Assembly (NCBI GenBank): GCA_903823025.1
Contig: CAIJRK010000087.1
Span: 1-64,000, forward strand
Length of the DNA stretch: 64,000 nucleotides
DNA from: an uncultured beta proteobacterium
GTDB lineage: Bacteria; Pseudomonadota; Gammaproteobacteria; Burkholderiales; Burkholderiaceae_C
Direction of reading: 5' to 3'
Of the stretch, positions 27,181-36,821 are shown in pieces. The notes under the pieces were generated by a model. The model ran no database searches and had not been told where the DNA came from. It saw only the letters and a program-made list of their open reading frames with translations. Each line of letters begins with the position of its first letter. Within the stretch, counting starts at the first letter, position 1. A program made the translations under genes and the position numbers.

Positions 27181-28326
27181 TTAACCGATTAGTCGTCCGT
27201 CGGCTGTGACCATGGTCTGTGTGACGTACGCGCCACTTCGTCCCTTGGCATTGAAGCTCACGCGAAAACCTTTCATATCAACGGTTTGACGCTGCTGAAA
27301 GGCCTGCAAAGTCGTTTGTCGAGTTGGCAAGCCCGCGACTGTTTTTAAAATTTCGCCGGTGTAAGCGGCGGCAATGTAGCCTGCCAAACTTTGGGGGGTG
27401 GGTGGTTCATCAAAAAATCGGGCCAGCGCTGCACGGTAGTTTCTGACCACAGGCAAGGCCGCGTTGACCATAGGAACAACTTGCGTTGCCATCACTGGCG
27501 TCAGACGCGAAGCGCCCATTTGCATCAAGGTTTGCAGGTTGACATCGGCGGTGGCAATGATGTAGCGCTGACGTGCCTGCGTTTGAATACCCTGCGTCAA
27601 CTGAACCAGTTCAGGGGTGCCGCCGATAAACAGCAAAATCCGGGGCGTATGCGTGCCCAGACGACGACCCAGTTCAACCAGATCGCCCGTTGATTGGTAT
27701 GACATTAGCTTGATCTTCAAGGCGGCGCTGGCCAGTTCGACATCATTTCGGTACAGCACAAATTCTTGTGCCGACGCATAGACGGCACCAATTTCAACCA
27801 CACTCATGACCGATAGTGAGGCCAGTGCTTGTGCTATTTGGTCCTGACGAGCCGCAAAAATTGGAAATGTGCGGCTATCTCCATCTAAATTTGAATTCAG
27901 TAGCCAAGGTGCGACGTGGGCGATGTCGTATTGATCGCGCTGCAGCAAGGCGACGAGGTCGCTGGCGACTCGCTCGCCTGCCGTGCCTGATAGCGCCATG
28001 CAATTAGGCATTTTTTTGACTGATTCAAAAGCGACTTGCAGACTGGCCGCGCTGCCGTCAACTTCCAGAACCCGGTGTTGGACAAGGCGCCCATGGATGC
28101 CGCCTTGGGCATTGATGTCTTGCCAGGCGGCGCGTGATCCGATCAAAAAATCTCTGGCTACATCGATCTGGCTCGCCGTGTTATCCACAATCTGAGCGAC
28201 AACCAGTGCGCGTGACGCACCCGATAAATTTTCTTGCTGGGACCAGACGGATGTTGCCAAACCGGCGGCCAGCCCGATCCCGCTTTGCAGGACACGGCGA
28301 CGGTTCAATATTGACGGATGAGTCAT
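27181..28326 (-). CDS. Orphan ABC-type periplasmic substrate-binding protein (Leu/Ile/Val-binding fold)
   Basis: A 381-residue protein from ATG 28326 with a Tat-like N-terminus (LNRRRVLQSGIGLAAGLATSVWSQ), then a Peripla_BP_6-type fold: VVAQIVDNTASQIDVARDFLIGSRAAWQDINAQGGIHGR is typical of branched-chain amino acid or amide binding proteins. The ligand is unknown. No permease genes are adjacent. It is divergent from pstS and has a Pho-box-like site facing its own start, so it may be induced by phosphate limitation. That suggestion is inference. Confidence 0.78.
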   Translation of the reverse strand: MTHPSILNRRRVLQSGIGLAAGLATSVWSQQENLSGASRALVVAQIVDNTASQIDVARDFLIGSRAAWQDINAQGGIHGRLVQHRVLEVDGSAASLQVAFESVKKMPNCMALSGTAGERVASDLVALLQRDQYDIAHVAPWLLNSNLDGDSRTFPIFAARQDQIAQALASLSVMSVVEIGAVYASAQEFVLYRNDVELASAALKIKLMSYQSTGDLVELGRRLGTHTPRILLFIGGTPELVQLTQGIQTQARQRYIIATADVNLQTLMQMGASRLTPVMATQVVPMVNAALPVVRNYRAALARFFDEPPTPQSLAGYIAAAYTGEILKTVAGLPTRQTTLQAFQQRQTVDMKGFRVSFNAKGRSGAYVTQTMVTADGRLIG

Positions 28327-28364
28327 TAATTCAATGCGGGGGTTTGAGTGTGGAAACAACGTTA

Positions 28365-28398
28365 AGCGTAGTTTTTAAAAGTGACATCCTCATGACCA
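28365..28398 (-). promoter_or_regulatory. Pho box and -10 element facing the binding-protein gene
   Basis: On the minus strand TGGTCAT, a 4-base spacer and ATGTCAC (28398 to 28381) form a 7-4-7 Pho-box-like pair. Ten bases further lies TACGCT (28370-28365), a possible -10. The same 10-base distance separates the pstS Pho box from its TATATT. The first heptamer has two mismatches to CTGTCAT. Confidence 0.5.
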
Positions 28399-28441
28399 CG
28401 GCGCGATCTGCCTTCTTGACGAATGTCATTTGGATATAAAA

Positions 28442-28475
28442 ATGTCACATCATTGTCACAAAATGTTCTTATATT
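28442..28475 (+). promoter_or_regulatory. Pho box and -10 element of pstS
   Basis: ATGTCAC (28442-28448), 4 bases, then TTGTCAC (28453-28459) matches the PhoB-binding direct repeat (CTGTCAY-N4-CTGTCAY). A further ATGTCAT lies at 28423-28429. The -10 element TATATT (28470-28475) follows 10 bases after the box, the usual geometry where PhoB replaces a -35 element. Confidence 0.8.
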
Positions 28476-28522
28476 TAGCGAGGTTCACAGGTGAACATTC
28501 ATTCAACCCAAAAGGAATTCCG

Positions 28523-29566
28523 ATGAAAACCAGTTTCAAAATTGCGTTGATCAGCATGGCAAGTGTCGCCTCTCTGTCATACGCCAGCTTGGCCAGTGCG
28601 CAGCAAATCACCGGCGCGGGCGCCAGCTTTCCAGCGCCCCTGTATTCAAAATGGGCGGCTGAATATAACAAAGCTACCGGCGTTAGGGTCAACTATCAGT
28701 CCGTGGGTTCGGGCGCTGGCATCAAGCAAATTGATTCTAAAACCGTTGATTTTGGCGCCTCGGATATGCCGCAAACTGACGAAGTTCTCAAAGCAAAAGG
28801 GCAGATTCAATTTCCAGCGGTGATTGGAGGCACTGTGCCGGTAGTCAATATCAAAGGGATTGCACCTGGCCAAATGAAACTCGATGGTCAAGTGCTGGGT
28901 GATATTTACCTAGGCAAAATCACCAATTGGAATGATGCGGCCATTAAAGCGCTGAACCCCGGTTTGGCGCTGCCTGATGCCACCATCGCCCCGGTTCGCC
29001 GGGCAGATGGTTCTGGCACCACGTTTAACTTCACCAATTATCTGAGCCGTGTCCATCCTGAATGGAAAGCCAAAGTGGGCGAAGGCACAGCCGTGAACTG
29101 GCCGGTCGGTGCGGGTGGCAAGGGTAACGAAGGCGTGGCCGCTTTTGTGGGCAGACTGCCCAACTCGATTGGCTATGTTGAATACTCGTATGTCAAACAA
29201 AACAAAATGACTTACGCACTGATGAAAAACAAAGACGGCGTATTTGTGTCTCCAAACGATGATTCGTTCAAAGCGGCTGCCGCTGGCGCTGACTGGAACA
29301 AGTCTTTCTATCAGCTCATTACCGACCAGCCTGGCAAAAACGCATGGCCTATTTCAACCGCGACCTTCATCATGGTGCACCTGAAACAAGACAAGCCTGC
29401 CAATGCTGCTGAAGTGTTTAAGTTCTTTGACTGGGCCTATAAAAGCGGTGCCCCAAGCGCTACGGCATTGGATTACGTGCCCATGCCAGACAACGTGATT
29501 GGGTCGATTGAAAAAGCCTGGAGCCAAGTCACGGACGCTTCCGGCAAGCCAATTGCCTGGAAATAA
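28523..29566 (+). CDS. pstS: Phosphate ABC transporter periplasmic binding protein PstS
   Basis: PstS, 347 residues from ATG 28523, which follows AAAGGA at ideal spacing; an in-frame upstream extension from 28430 covers the promoter and is not coding. The signal peptide ends at SLASAQQ. The mature start ITGAGASFPAPLYSKWAAEY and the phosphate-binding loops (SVGSGAGIKQI, ASDMPQTDE, RADGSGTTFNFTNYL) are all present. It delivers phosphate to PstCAB and is the first gene of the pst-pho operon. Confidence 0.97.
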   Translation: MKTSFKIALISMASVASLSYASLASAQQITGAGASFPAPLYSKWAAEYNKATGVRVNYQSVGSGAGIKQIDSKTVDFGASDMPQTDEVLKAKGQIQFPAVIGGTVPVVNIKGIAPGQMKLDGQVLGDIYLGKITNWNDAAIKALNPGLALPDATIAPVRRADGSGTTFNFTNYLSRVHPEWKAKVGEGTAVNWPVGAGGKGNEGVAAFVGRLPNSIGYVEYSYVKQNKMTYALMKNKDGVFVSPNDDSFKAAAAGADWNKSFYQLITDQPGKNAWPISTATFIMVHLKQDKPANAAEVFKFFDWAYKSGAPSATALDYVPMPDNVIGSIEKAWSQVTDASGKPIAWK

Positions 29567-29609
29567 GCTGTTTTTAAAACCATAGCGTCGGTATAAAAGG
29601 AGTAACCCT

Positions 29610-30641
29610 ATGTCATCTACACTTCCGGCCAGCAAAGTATCTTTTAACCAAACGACCAGCGCCTCCGGACGTGCTATGACTAATCCTCCTCATTTAAAAA
29701 AAGCCCGCTCGGGTCCGCTCGCTGACCGTATTTTTGGCTGGTTAGCCAAAAGTGCGGCCTACTTCACGTTGTTGATGCTCATCGCGATTTTGGCGTCGCT
29801 GACCATCAGCGCCTGGCCTGCCATCGACAAGTATGGTTTGGGCTTTTTGACCAGTACAACCTGGGATCCGGTCACCGAAGAGTTCGGGGGACTGGTCATG
29901 ATTTACGGCACCTTGATGACCTCGTTCATTGCGTTGCTGATTGCCGTTCCGGTCAGTTTTGGTATTGCCTTGTTTTTGACAGAGTTGTCACCGGCCTGGC
30001 TCAAACAACCTTTGGGCACAGCCATTGAGCTGCTGGCCGCGATTCCTTCCATCGTCTATGGCATGTGGGGCTTTCTGGTGTTTGGCCCGGTGCTGGCAAC
30101 CTATGTGCAGCAGCCTTTGCAATCTCTCTTTGAGGGCGTTCCTTACCTGCAAGCCCTGGTTTCAGGCCCCCCTGTCGGTATCGGCATTTTATCCGCCGGT
30201 ATTATTTTGGCGATCATGATTATTCCGTTCATCGCTGCGGTGATGCGCGATGTGTTTGAGGTCACCCCGACCTTGCTTAAAGAGTCGGCCTACGGGCTGG
30301 GCGCTACCACTTGGGAAGTCGTCTCCAAAGTGGTGCTGCCCTACACCAAGGCAGGCGTGATTGGGGGCATTATGCTGGGCTTGGGTCGCGCTATTGGGGA
30401 GACCATGGCGGTGACTTTTGTCATTGGCAACTTGAATCAACTGGATTCACTCAGCCTGTTTCAGGCCGCCAACAGCATCACTTCGGCCTTGGCCAATGAG
30501 TTTGCAGAAGCCGGTGAAGGCTTGCATCAAGCCGCCTTGATGTACTTGGGTCTGGTCTTGTTCTTTATTACCTTTGTGGTGCTGACCTTGTCCAAAATAT
30601 TACTCTCCCAACTTAAAAAGAATGAAGGAGCCAAGACATGA
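29610..30641 (+). CDS. pstC: Phosphate ABC transporter permease PstC
   Basis: An inner-membrane permease of 343 residues with about six membrane segments and the permease loop EAA-like motif ([22 protein letters not shown]). A strong AAGGAG lies upstream of ATG 29610. The N-terminal ~45 residues are polar and longer than in E. coli. It forms a heterodimer with PstA; the coding regions overlap by ATGA. Confidence 0.96.
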   Translation: MSSTLPASKVSFNQTTSASGRAMTNPPHLKKARSGPLADRIFGWLAKSAAYFTLLMLIAILASLTISAWPAIDKYGLGFLTSTTWDPVTEEFGGLVMIYGTLMTSFIALLIAVPVSFGIALFLTELSPAWLKQPLGTAIELLAAIPSIVYGMWGFLVFGPVLATYVQQPLQSLFEGVPYLQALVSGPPVGIGILSAGIILAIMIIPFIAAVMRDVFEVTPTLLKESAYGLGATTWEVVSKVVLPYTKAGVIGGIMLGLGRAIGETMAVTFVIGNLNQLDSLSLFQAANSITSALANEFAEAGEGLHQAALMYLGLVLFFITFVVLTLSKILLSQLKKNEGAKT

Positions 30642-31522
30642 CCAGCGGTGAACTTTTGTTGCAGGCTGCCGCCTTGGATCGGGTTCGTCAAACCCGATAT
30701 AACCAGCGCAAATTTGTTAATCGGCTGGCACTGACCTTGTCCCTGCTTGCCATGGCTTTTGGTTTGTTCTGGCTGTTCTGGATTTTGTTCGACACAGTGC
30801 GCTTGGGTATTGAGGGTCTGACCATGGACACCTTGACTCAAATGACGCCACCCCCTAACGATGCAGGGGGTCTGGCAAACGCCATTTATGGTTCGTTTTT
30901 AATGGTGATGCTGGCCGCCTTTGTAGGAACCCCGATTGGGGTGATGGCGGGCATTTACCTCGCCGAGTTTGAAACCAAAGGCTGGCTTTCTTCGACAACG
31001 CGTTTTGTCAATGACATTTTATTGTCGGCACCCTCAATTGTGATTGGGCTGTTTGTGTACGCTGTGGTGGTGGCGCAATTCAAGACCTTCTCTGGCTATG
31101 CCGGCATTTTGGCGCTAGCCCTGATTGTTATTCCCGTGGTTATTCGCACGACTGAAAATATGCTGCAACTGGTGCCACCGGGTCTGCGCGAAGCCGCTTA
31201 CGCATTAGGCGCACCCAAGTGGAAGGTTATTTTAAGCATCACCTTGCGGGCGGCTCGTGCCGGTGTGGTGACTGGTATTTTGTTGGCCGTAGCCCGCATT
31301 GCTGGTGAAACAGCGCCGCTGTTATTTACGGCCTTGAACAACCAGTTTTGGACCTCTAGCCTGGGCGAACCGATGGCAAGTTTGCCAGTCACAATTTTCA
31401 AATTCGCCATGAGTCCTTATGAAAATTGGCAAAAGTTGGCTTGGGCCGGCGTGTTCCTTATCACGATAGGTGTTTTGGCTCTCAATATTTTGGCTCGGGT
31501 TTTAACCCGCAGCAAAATCTGA
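30638..31522 (+). CDS. pstA: Phosphate ABC transporter permease PstA
   Basis: The second Pst permease, 294 residues and about six membrane segments, with the cytoplasmic coupling motif [24 protein letters not shown]. The start overlaps the pstC stop by ATGA and pstB follows after 36 bp. Together with PstC it forms the membrane channel of the high-affinity phosphate importer. Confidence 0.96.
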   Translation: MTSGELLLQAAALDRVRQTRYNQRKFVNRLALTLSLLAMAFGLFWLFWILFDTVRLGIEGLTMDTLTQMTPPPNDAGGLANAIYGSFLMVMLAAFVGTPIGVMAGIYLAEFETKGWLSSTTRFVNDILLSAPSIVIGLFVYAVVVAQFKTFSGYAGILALALIVIPVVIRTTENMLQLVPPGLREAAYALGAPKWKVILSITLRAARAGVVTGILLAVARIAGETAPLLFTALNNQFWTSSLGEPMASLPVTIFKFAMSPYENWQKLAWAGVFLITIGVLALNILARVLTRSKI

Positions 31523-31558
31523 GCGAACCACAACTAAAGACAAGAGAAAAGATTAAAC

Positions 31559-32341
31559 ATGAATGCTGTTGTTACCGCCACCTTGGAGAAATCAAAAATC
31601 TCCGTCAAAAATCTTAATTTTTATTACGGTAAGTTTCACGCACTTAAAAATATCAATCTGGAAATTCCAGAAAATAAAGTGACCGCTTTTATCGGTCCAT
31701 CAGGCTGTGGCAAGTCAACGCTGTTGCGTGTTTTTAATCGTATGTTTGAGTTGTATCCCGAGCAGCGCGCTGAGGGTGAAATTCTGCTTGATGGTGAAAA
31801 TCTGTTGACCAGTAAGAAAGACGTCGCTCTGTTGCGAGCCAAAGTGGGCATGGTTTTTCAGAAACCTACGCCTTTTCCGATGTCAATTTTTGACAACATT
31901 GCCTTTGGTGTGAAACTGTTTGAGTCGCTCAATACGTCCGATATGGAAGAGCGCGTGGAGTGGGCTTTACGCAAAGCAGCCCTGTGGGGCGAGGTTAAAG
32001 ACAAGCTTAACCAAAGTGGCTCCAGCCTCTCGGGCGGACAGCAGCAGCGTCTTTGCATTGCGCGTGGTATCGCTATCAAGCCAGAAGTGCTGCTTTTGGA
32101 TGAACCATGTTCAGCACTTGACCCGATTTCAACCGCCAAAGTCGAAGAGTTGATTGTGGAACTCAAAAGTGACTACACCGTCGTGATCGTGACACACAAC
32201 ATGCAGCAGGCCGCCCGTTGCAGTGATTACACTGCCTATATGTACTTGGGAGACTTGATGGAGTTTGGTTCGACTGAACAGATGTTCTTCAAGCCCACCC
32301 GTAAAGAAACTGAAGATTACATCACCGGCCGATTTGGTTAA
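31559..32341 (+). CDS. pstB: Phosphate ABC transporter ATPase PstB
   Basis: A 260-residue ABC ATPase with Walker [10 protein letters not shown] (46-54), the signature [16 protein letters not shown], Walker [16 protein letters not shown] and the PstB-typical [18 protein letters not shown]. It powers phosphate import and, with PhoU, takes part in signalling phosphate status to PhoR. Its stop codon forms part of a GGTTAA triplet repeat running towards phoU. Confidence 0.97.
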   Translation: MNAVVTATLEKSKISVKNLNFYYGKFHALKNINLEIPENKVTAFIGPSGCGKSTLLRVFNRMFELYPEQRAEGEILLDGENLLTSKKDVALLRAKVGMVFQKPTPFPMSIFDNIAFGVKLFESLNTSDMEERVEWALRKAALWGEVKDKLNQSGSSLSGGQQQRLCIARGIAIKPEVLLLDEPCSALDPISTAKVEELIVELKSDYTVVIVTHNMQQAARCSDYTAYMYLGDLMEFGSTEQMFFKPTRKETEDYITGRFG

Positions 32342-32355
32342 GGTTAAGGTTAAGG
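32336..32355. repeat. Three tandem GGTTAA hexamers at the pstB-phoU junction
   Basis: GGTTAA occurs three times in a row (32336-32353) plus two further G. The first copy supplies the pstB stop codon TAA and the last runs into the phoU ribosome-binding AAGGA. Copy-number slippage would change the pstB-phoU spacing by six bases per unit. Confidence 0.7.
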
Positions 32356-32362
32356 AAACAAC

Positions 32363-33064
32363 ATGCCCGAAAAACATCTCTCTACCCAGTTCGACACTGA
32401 ACTCAGTGCGGTCTCTACCCGCGTTATGGAACTTGGCGGGCTGGTTGAGTCGCAGATCCGTCAGGCGATTTATGCGCTGTCCCAGTTCAGTGTTGATGTG
32501 GCAAACGAGGTCACCGCGACTGAGTCCCGCGTCAATGCAATGGAGATTGACATTGACCGCGAGTTGTCCAGCATCATTGCGCGCCGCCAGCCCACGGCGG
32601 TTGATTTGCGATTGTTAATTGCAATTTCAAAAGCAACGGCCAATCTGGAACGTGTCGGTGATGAAGCCGAAAAAATTGCACGCATGGTGCGCTCCATCAT
32701 CAACAGTGGCGCGCCACGTTCATTGCCTTCGCTGGAGTTGCGTGTCGCCTCTGACTTGGCCTCCGGGCTGCTGCGCAAAGCGCTGGATGCCTTTGCGCGT
32801 CTGGATACGGCGGCGGCGGTTGCCATTTTGAAAGAAGACGATTTGATTGACAAAGAGTTCGATGGTTTTGTTCGCAAGCTGGTGACCTACATGATGGAAG
32901 ACCCACGCATGATTTCACCGAGCCTGGATTTGCTCTTTTTGGCCAAAGCCATTGAGCGCATTGGTGACCATGCCAAAAACATTGCCGAACTCATTATTTA
33001 TGTCGTCAAAGGCGCTGATGTTCGTCACACCACCATGGAACAGATTGAATCTGCGGTGAAATGA
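32363..33064 (+). CDS. phoU: Phosphate signalling complex protein PhoU
   Basis: PhoU, 233 residues, two three-helix PhoU domains with the metal-binding acidic patterns (NLERVGDEAEKIARMV in the first, AIERIGDHAKNIAEL in the second). It represses PhoR kinase activity when Pst is transporting phosphate. It overlaps phoB by ATGA. Placing phoU between pstB and phoB-phoR puts transporter and sensor in one transcript. Confidence 0.96.
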   Translation: MPEKHLSTQFDTELSAVSTRVMELGGLVESQIRQAIYALSQFSVDVANEVTATESRVNAMEIDIDRELSSIIARRQPTAVDLRLLIAISKATANLERVGDEAEKIARMVRSIINSGAPRSLPSLELRVASDLASGLLRKALDAFARLDTAAAVAILKEDDLIDKEFDGFVRKLVTYMMEDPRMISPSLDLLFLAKAIERIGDHAKNIAELIIYVVKGADVRHTTMEQIESAVK

Positions 33065-33783
33065 GGCATCAACCCGGCGTCCTGATCGTTGAAGATGAAT
33101 CGGCCATTGCGGAGTTGATTGCTGTCAATCTGCGTCACAGCGGGTTTCGCCCGACTTGGGCGATGGACAGCGCCACAGCCCAGCGCGAGCTGGATGCGGT
33201 GTTGCCGGATGTCATTTTGCTGGACTGGATGCTGCCGGGTGAAAGTGGCTTGTTACTGGCCAAACGCTGGCGCGCCAACCCTCGCACAAAAGATGTGCCC
33301 ATCATCATGCTGACAGCCCGGGGTGATGAGTCAGACCGGGTTGCAGGTTTGGATGCCGGGGCTGACGATTACATTGCCAAACCGTTTTCGACCAAAGAGC
33401 TATTGGCCCGAATTCGTGCGGTGCTCAGACGACGTGCACCGGAGCAGGTCAGCGGCGTGGTGTCGATTGGCGCCTTGTCTCTGGATGCCTCCACTTACCG
33501 TGTTTCGTTCAATGAACAGATGCTCAAACTCGGCCCTACCGAGTTCAAACTGCTGCATTACTTTATGAGTCATGCAGAGCGGGTTCATAGCCGCTCGCAA
33601 CTGCTCGACAAAGTGTGGGGCGACCATGTGTTCATTGAAGAGCGCACGGTCGATGTTCATGTGAAGCGACTTCGAGAGGCCTTGGGTTTGATTGCCGGAC
33701 AAATGATCGAAACCGTGCGAGGTGCTGGTTATCGCTTGACGGCTCAGTCAGCGTTAGCCTCAGTGCCATCGCCCCGTGTTTGA
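33061..33783 (+). CDS. phoB: Phosphate regulon response regulator PhoB
   Basis: OmpR-class regulator of 240 residues. The receiver domain carries acidic residues E11/D12, the phosphoacceptor D55 (ILLDWMLPG) and K107 (DYIAKPFS). The C-terminal winged helix includes RVHSRSQLLDKVWGDHVFIEERTVDVHVKRLREAL. It should bind the Pho boxes upstream of pstS. It overlaps phoU by ATGA. Confidence 0.96.
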   Translation: MRHQPGVLIVEDESAIAELIAVNLRHSGFRPTWAMDSATAQRELDAVLPDVILLDWMLPGESGLLLAKRWRANPRTKDVPIIMLTARGDESDRVAGLDAGADDYIAKPFSTKELLARIRAVLRRRAPEQVSGVVSIGALSLDASTYRVSFNEQMLKLGPTEFKLLHYFMSHAERVHSRSQLLDKVWGDHVFIEERTVDVHVKRLREALGLIAGQMIETVRGAGYRLTAQSALASVPSPRV

Positions 33784-33828
33784 TTTGATGAGACGAATCA
33801 ACGCTTTATCTGGCGTTGTCATTTGAGC

Positions 33829-35202
33829 ATGTTCTGGCGGTTTTTTTTGTTTGTCGTCTGCCAGTTCGCTGGTGGCTTGATAGGCTGGTACTTGGCCTTG
33901 CCCGTTCCTGCTGGCATTGGCGCTTTGGTCGGCATGGGGCTAGGCGGGATAAGTTGGTTTTTACTTGATCTCTACCGTGCTAAACAATTTTTGCGCTGGC
34001 TGCGCATCGGCGAAACCTCGACAGTATGCGTGTGCAATGGCCTGTGGGGTGAGGCCTCGGCTCGCGTCAAGCGCCTGGTTCGCAGCCGGGAACAAATGAC
34101 GCGAGACAGCCAACAACAGTTAAAAGACTTTTTGGCGGCGTTTCAGGCATCCCCTAACGGGGTAGTTCTGTTGGATTCTCAAGGGCAGATTGAATGGTTC
34201 AACCAAATGGCAGCGACGCATTTTGGTTTTGATGCCCAGCGCGACATGCGCCAGCAAATCGGTAACCTGGTTCGTGACCCTGGGTTTGCAAGCTATTTTT
34301 CAAGTCACGACTATCGGCGTGAACTCATCATGCGGGGGCGTGAAAACACGCCCGCCAGACCGGTCAAATTATCAGTTCATCTGCATCCTTATGGCGAAGG
34401 AAAACAGATGTTGCTCACGCGCGATGTCACTGCCATGGAGCAGGCAGAGGCCATGCGTCGTGACTTTATCGCCAATGTATCGCACGAAATTCGTACCCCT
34501 CTGACGGTCTTGGCCGGGTTTGTGGAGACCTTACAAACCTTGCCTTTGGATGAGCAGGATCGTCAGCGCTATCTGGCTTTGATGGCTTTGCAGGCAGAGC
34601 GCATTCAGACGCTGGTGAGTGACTTGCTCACGTTGTCACGCCTGGAGGGAAGTCCGCCGCCGGGTGATGCAAACTGGGTGTGCGTCCCCACGCTTATGTG
34701 CGAAATTGAACAAGAGGGACGGGCTTTATCAGCTGCACTCAGTACGAGCCCGGATCAGTTGCACACCCTCGAATTTGAGTCGCTGCTGACCGTAGAAATC
34801 GCGGGTATCCGGCATGAGTTACTCAGTGCCATGAGCAATCTAGTCGCCAATGCCATCCGCTACACCCCGCCAGGCGGCCACATTTCTGTTCGGACGCTTT
34901 TAATGCCGGACGGGCGTGCCAAGTTTTCAGTGTCCGATACAGGGCTTGGTATTGCCCCTGAACATTTGCCCCGGTTAACCGAACGTTTTTACCGGGTTGA
35001 CCCCAGCCGTTCGCGCGACACGGGCGGCACGGGACTCGGTTTGGCGATTGTCAAGCATGTGGCACAACGCCACGGTGCCGAGTTAAAAATTGAAAGTACG
35101 CTAGGCAAAGGCTCTGTCTTTTCAATAATTTTCCCGACCAGTCGGCTGCACCCCATACCGGGGGCAGCGCATGAAGGCCATCTTTTATCGCTTAATGGGT
35201 AG
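33829..35202 (+). CDS. phoR: Phosphate regulon sensor histidine kinase PhoR
   Basis: A 457-residue kinase from ATG 33829 (TTG two codons earlier is also open). Two membrane segments (~5-22 and ~28-48) without a large periplasmic domain are followed by a PAS domain (~95-200), the HisKA motif with His219 (FIANVSHEIRTPLTVL) and HATPase motifs (NLVANAIRYTPPGG, DTGLGI, GGTGLGLAIVKH). It phosphorylates PhoB when phosphate is low. Its last 11 bases overlap the convergent hydrolase gene. Confidence 0.95.
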   Translation: MFWRFFLFVVCQFAGGLIGWYLALPVPAGIGALVGMGLGGISWFLLDLYRAKQFLRWLRIGETSTVCVCNGLWGEASARVKRLVRSREQMTRDSQQQLKDFLAAFQASPNGVVLLDSQGQIEWFNQMAATHFGFDAQRDMRQQIGNLVRDPGFASYFSSHDYRRELIMRGRENTPARPVKLSVHLHPYGEGKQMLLTRDVTAMEQAEAMRRDFIANVSHEIRTPLTVLAGFVETLQTLPLDEQDRQRYLALMALQAERIQTLVSDLLTLSRLEGSPPPGDANWVCVPTLMCEIEQEGRALSAALSTSPDQLHTLEFESLLTVEIAGIRHELLSAMSNLVANAIRYTPPGGHISVRTLLMPDGRAKFSVSDTGLGIAPEHLPRLTERFYRVDPSRSRDTGGTGLGLAIVKHVAQRHGAELKIESTLGKGSVFSIIFPTSRLHPIPGAAHEGHLLSLNG

Positions 35203-36106
35203 GCACAATTTCAACTAAATTGTTATAGATATCAATTCGTTTGTCATACAAGGGAATCGTCGTGCCATTGACGCGGTTGCTCACAAGCTTGCTTAAATCG
35301 ACATCGGCGATGACGATTTGCTCCATATTGGCAACCCCTTCAGCAGCAATGCCATCCCGTGCAAACGGAAAGTCAGAGGGGGTAATGATGGCAGCTTGTC
35401 CAAAATGAAGTCCCAAGCCTTCGACGGCCAAGTTGCCCACTGTTCCGGTTACCGCCACATAGACTTGATTCTCAATAGCACGCGCATGACAACAGTAGCG
35501 AACCCGCCAAAATCCTTGTTTATCGTCGGTACACGACGGGACAAAAATAATGTCAGCACCCTGTTCGCAAACCATGCGCGAGAGTTCGGGAAACTCAATG
35601 TCGTAGCAAATCAGGATACTGATACGGCCATACGGCGTGTCAAACACTCTTAAGTTATGACCTGGATCACCCTTCCACTTCTCTTTTTCCCAGCGGGTGA
35701 GGTGAATTTTGTCTTGGGTAAACACCTTGCCCTCGGGTGTGAAAAGATAGGCGGTGTTGAGCAATTTTCCATCGGTAATCGTGGGATGACTGCCGCCGAT
35801 GATATGGACGTTCCAGTGCGCGGCGAGTTCCTGAAATAAGGCGATGTAGCGGCTGGTGTAGTCGTGCATTTTGCGCACGGCTTGCCCCAAGTCGCTGGTA
35901 TCCATGAACGACAGCAATTGGGTGGTGAAAATTTCCGGAAACATCACAAACTGCGGCTTGTAATCTCCCGCCGCCTTCATGACGAACCGAACCTGATTTT
36001 CAAAACCATCCCAGTCATCAATCGAGCGCAGAAGGTACTGCACGGCGGCAATGCGTACCGTGGTTTGTTTGGGTTTGTGTGCGGGTTCTTGCGCGAGGTT
36101 GGTCAT
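35192..36106 (-). CDS. Carbon-nitrogen hydrolase (nitrilase superfamily)
   Basis: A 304-residue nitrilase-family amidohydrolase with the complete catalytic triad: Glu58 (FPEIF), Lys133 (QDKIHL) and Cys167 (LICYDIEFPE). The substrate is unknown. It starts 2 bases after the stop of the upstream acetyltransferase gene, so the two are co-transcribed. In other bacteria these two domains occur as one fused GNAT-nitrilase protein in the same order, which points to a shared pathway. It is convergent with phoR. Confidence 0.88.
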   Translation of the reverse strand: MTNLAQEPAHKPKQTTVRIAAVQYLLRSIDDWDGFENQVRFVMKAAGDYKPQFVMFPEIFTTQLLSFMDTSDLGQAVRKMHDYTSRYIALFQELAAHWNVHIIGGSHPTITDGKLLNTAYLFTPEGKVFTQDKIHLTRWEKEKWKGDPGHNLRVFDTPYGRISILICYDIEFPELSRMVCEQGADIIFVPSCTDDKQGFWRVRYCCHARAIENQVYVAVTGTVGNLAVEGLGLHFGQAAIITPSDFPFARDGIAAEGVANMEQIVIADVDLSKLVSNRVNGTTIPLYDKRIDIYNNLVEIVPTH

Positions 36107-36108
36107 GG

Positions 36109-36783
36109 TTATGTGGTTGATTTGATGCGTTCAAGCGTTGAATGTTGCAGGATTGTTCTTTTTTCGGGGTCGTAGTCGGGGTTAATCCAGACAATCAGGG
36201 AGGCTTGACCACAGGACTCTTTGTCCTCGGGCAAGTAGTCGTTCATTATTCCGCAGTAGCGAAAGTTCTCGCGCAACTGAAAGCTGAGAACCGGATCAGT
36301 CAGGTCGCCCCACAATACTTTTTTTGCATAAAACTCCACAGACATTTCATGCGACAAGGTGTGATAACCCGGCAATCGGCCACAGGCGATGATGCGACGC
36401 AGGTTAAGTTGCTTGCAAAGCTTGCGCCGCCCTTCGTACAAGGCATGGCCCAGTCGTTTGCCTCGCAGGCGAGGATCTACAAAAACCTCGGCACCATACA
36501 AAGTAAAACCTGCCGGGTTGTGGGTGTTGAACGTACCAGCTGCCGTAATTTCTTTCCAGCTGTGCTCTTCAGCCCATTCATCCCACAAAATAACCAGTGA
36601 ACTAGCGCAGCCCACCAGACGATCACCAAGGACGGCGACGAGTTGTCCCTCCGGGAAAACCTCTAGCTGATGGGCCAGTTGGTCGCGCTTCCAAGGCTCA
36701 ATGGACGGATAAACATCCGCTTGTAGTTTGAGCAAAGCATCAATATCAGTTGAATGTGTGGGTCGAACAAGAAGTTTTTTCAT
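36109..36783 (-). CDS. GNAT family N-acetyltransferase
   Basis: A 224-residue GNAT-fold protein. The acetyl-CoA binding motif is VDPRLRGKRLGHALYEGRRKLC, preceded by the beta-4 stretch GFTLYGAEVFVDP. The N-terminal RPTHSTDIDALLKLQADVYP fits the family. The acceptor substrate is unknown. It immediately precedes the nitrilase-family gene, from which it is separated by a stop and a frame change (TAA-CC-ATG), and lies 38 bp after the membrane-protein gene. Confidence 0.82.
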   Translation of the reverse strand: MKKLLVRPTHSTDIDALLKLQADVYPSIEPWKRDQLAHQLEVFPEGQLVAVLGDRLVGCASSLVILWDEWAEEHSWKEITAAGTFNTHNPAGFTLYGAEVFVDPRLRGKRLGHALYEGRRKLCKQLNLRRIIACGRLPGYHTLSHEMSVEFYAKKVLWGDLTDPVLSFQLRENFRYCGIMNDYLPEDKESCGQASLIVWINPDYDPEKRTILQHSTLERIKSTT

Positions 36784-36821
36784 GTGGAAATAGGAGTACG
36801 TGAACCTGATCTGCGTATGTT

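Noticed and set aside
28179-28187. Single TTATCCACA inside the binding-protein gene
   Set aside because: An isolated DnaA consensus in coding sequence is expected by chance and has no partner site.
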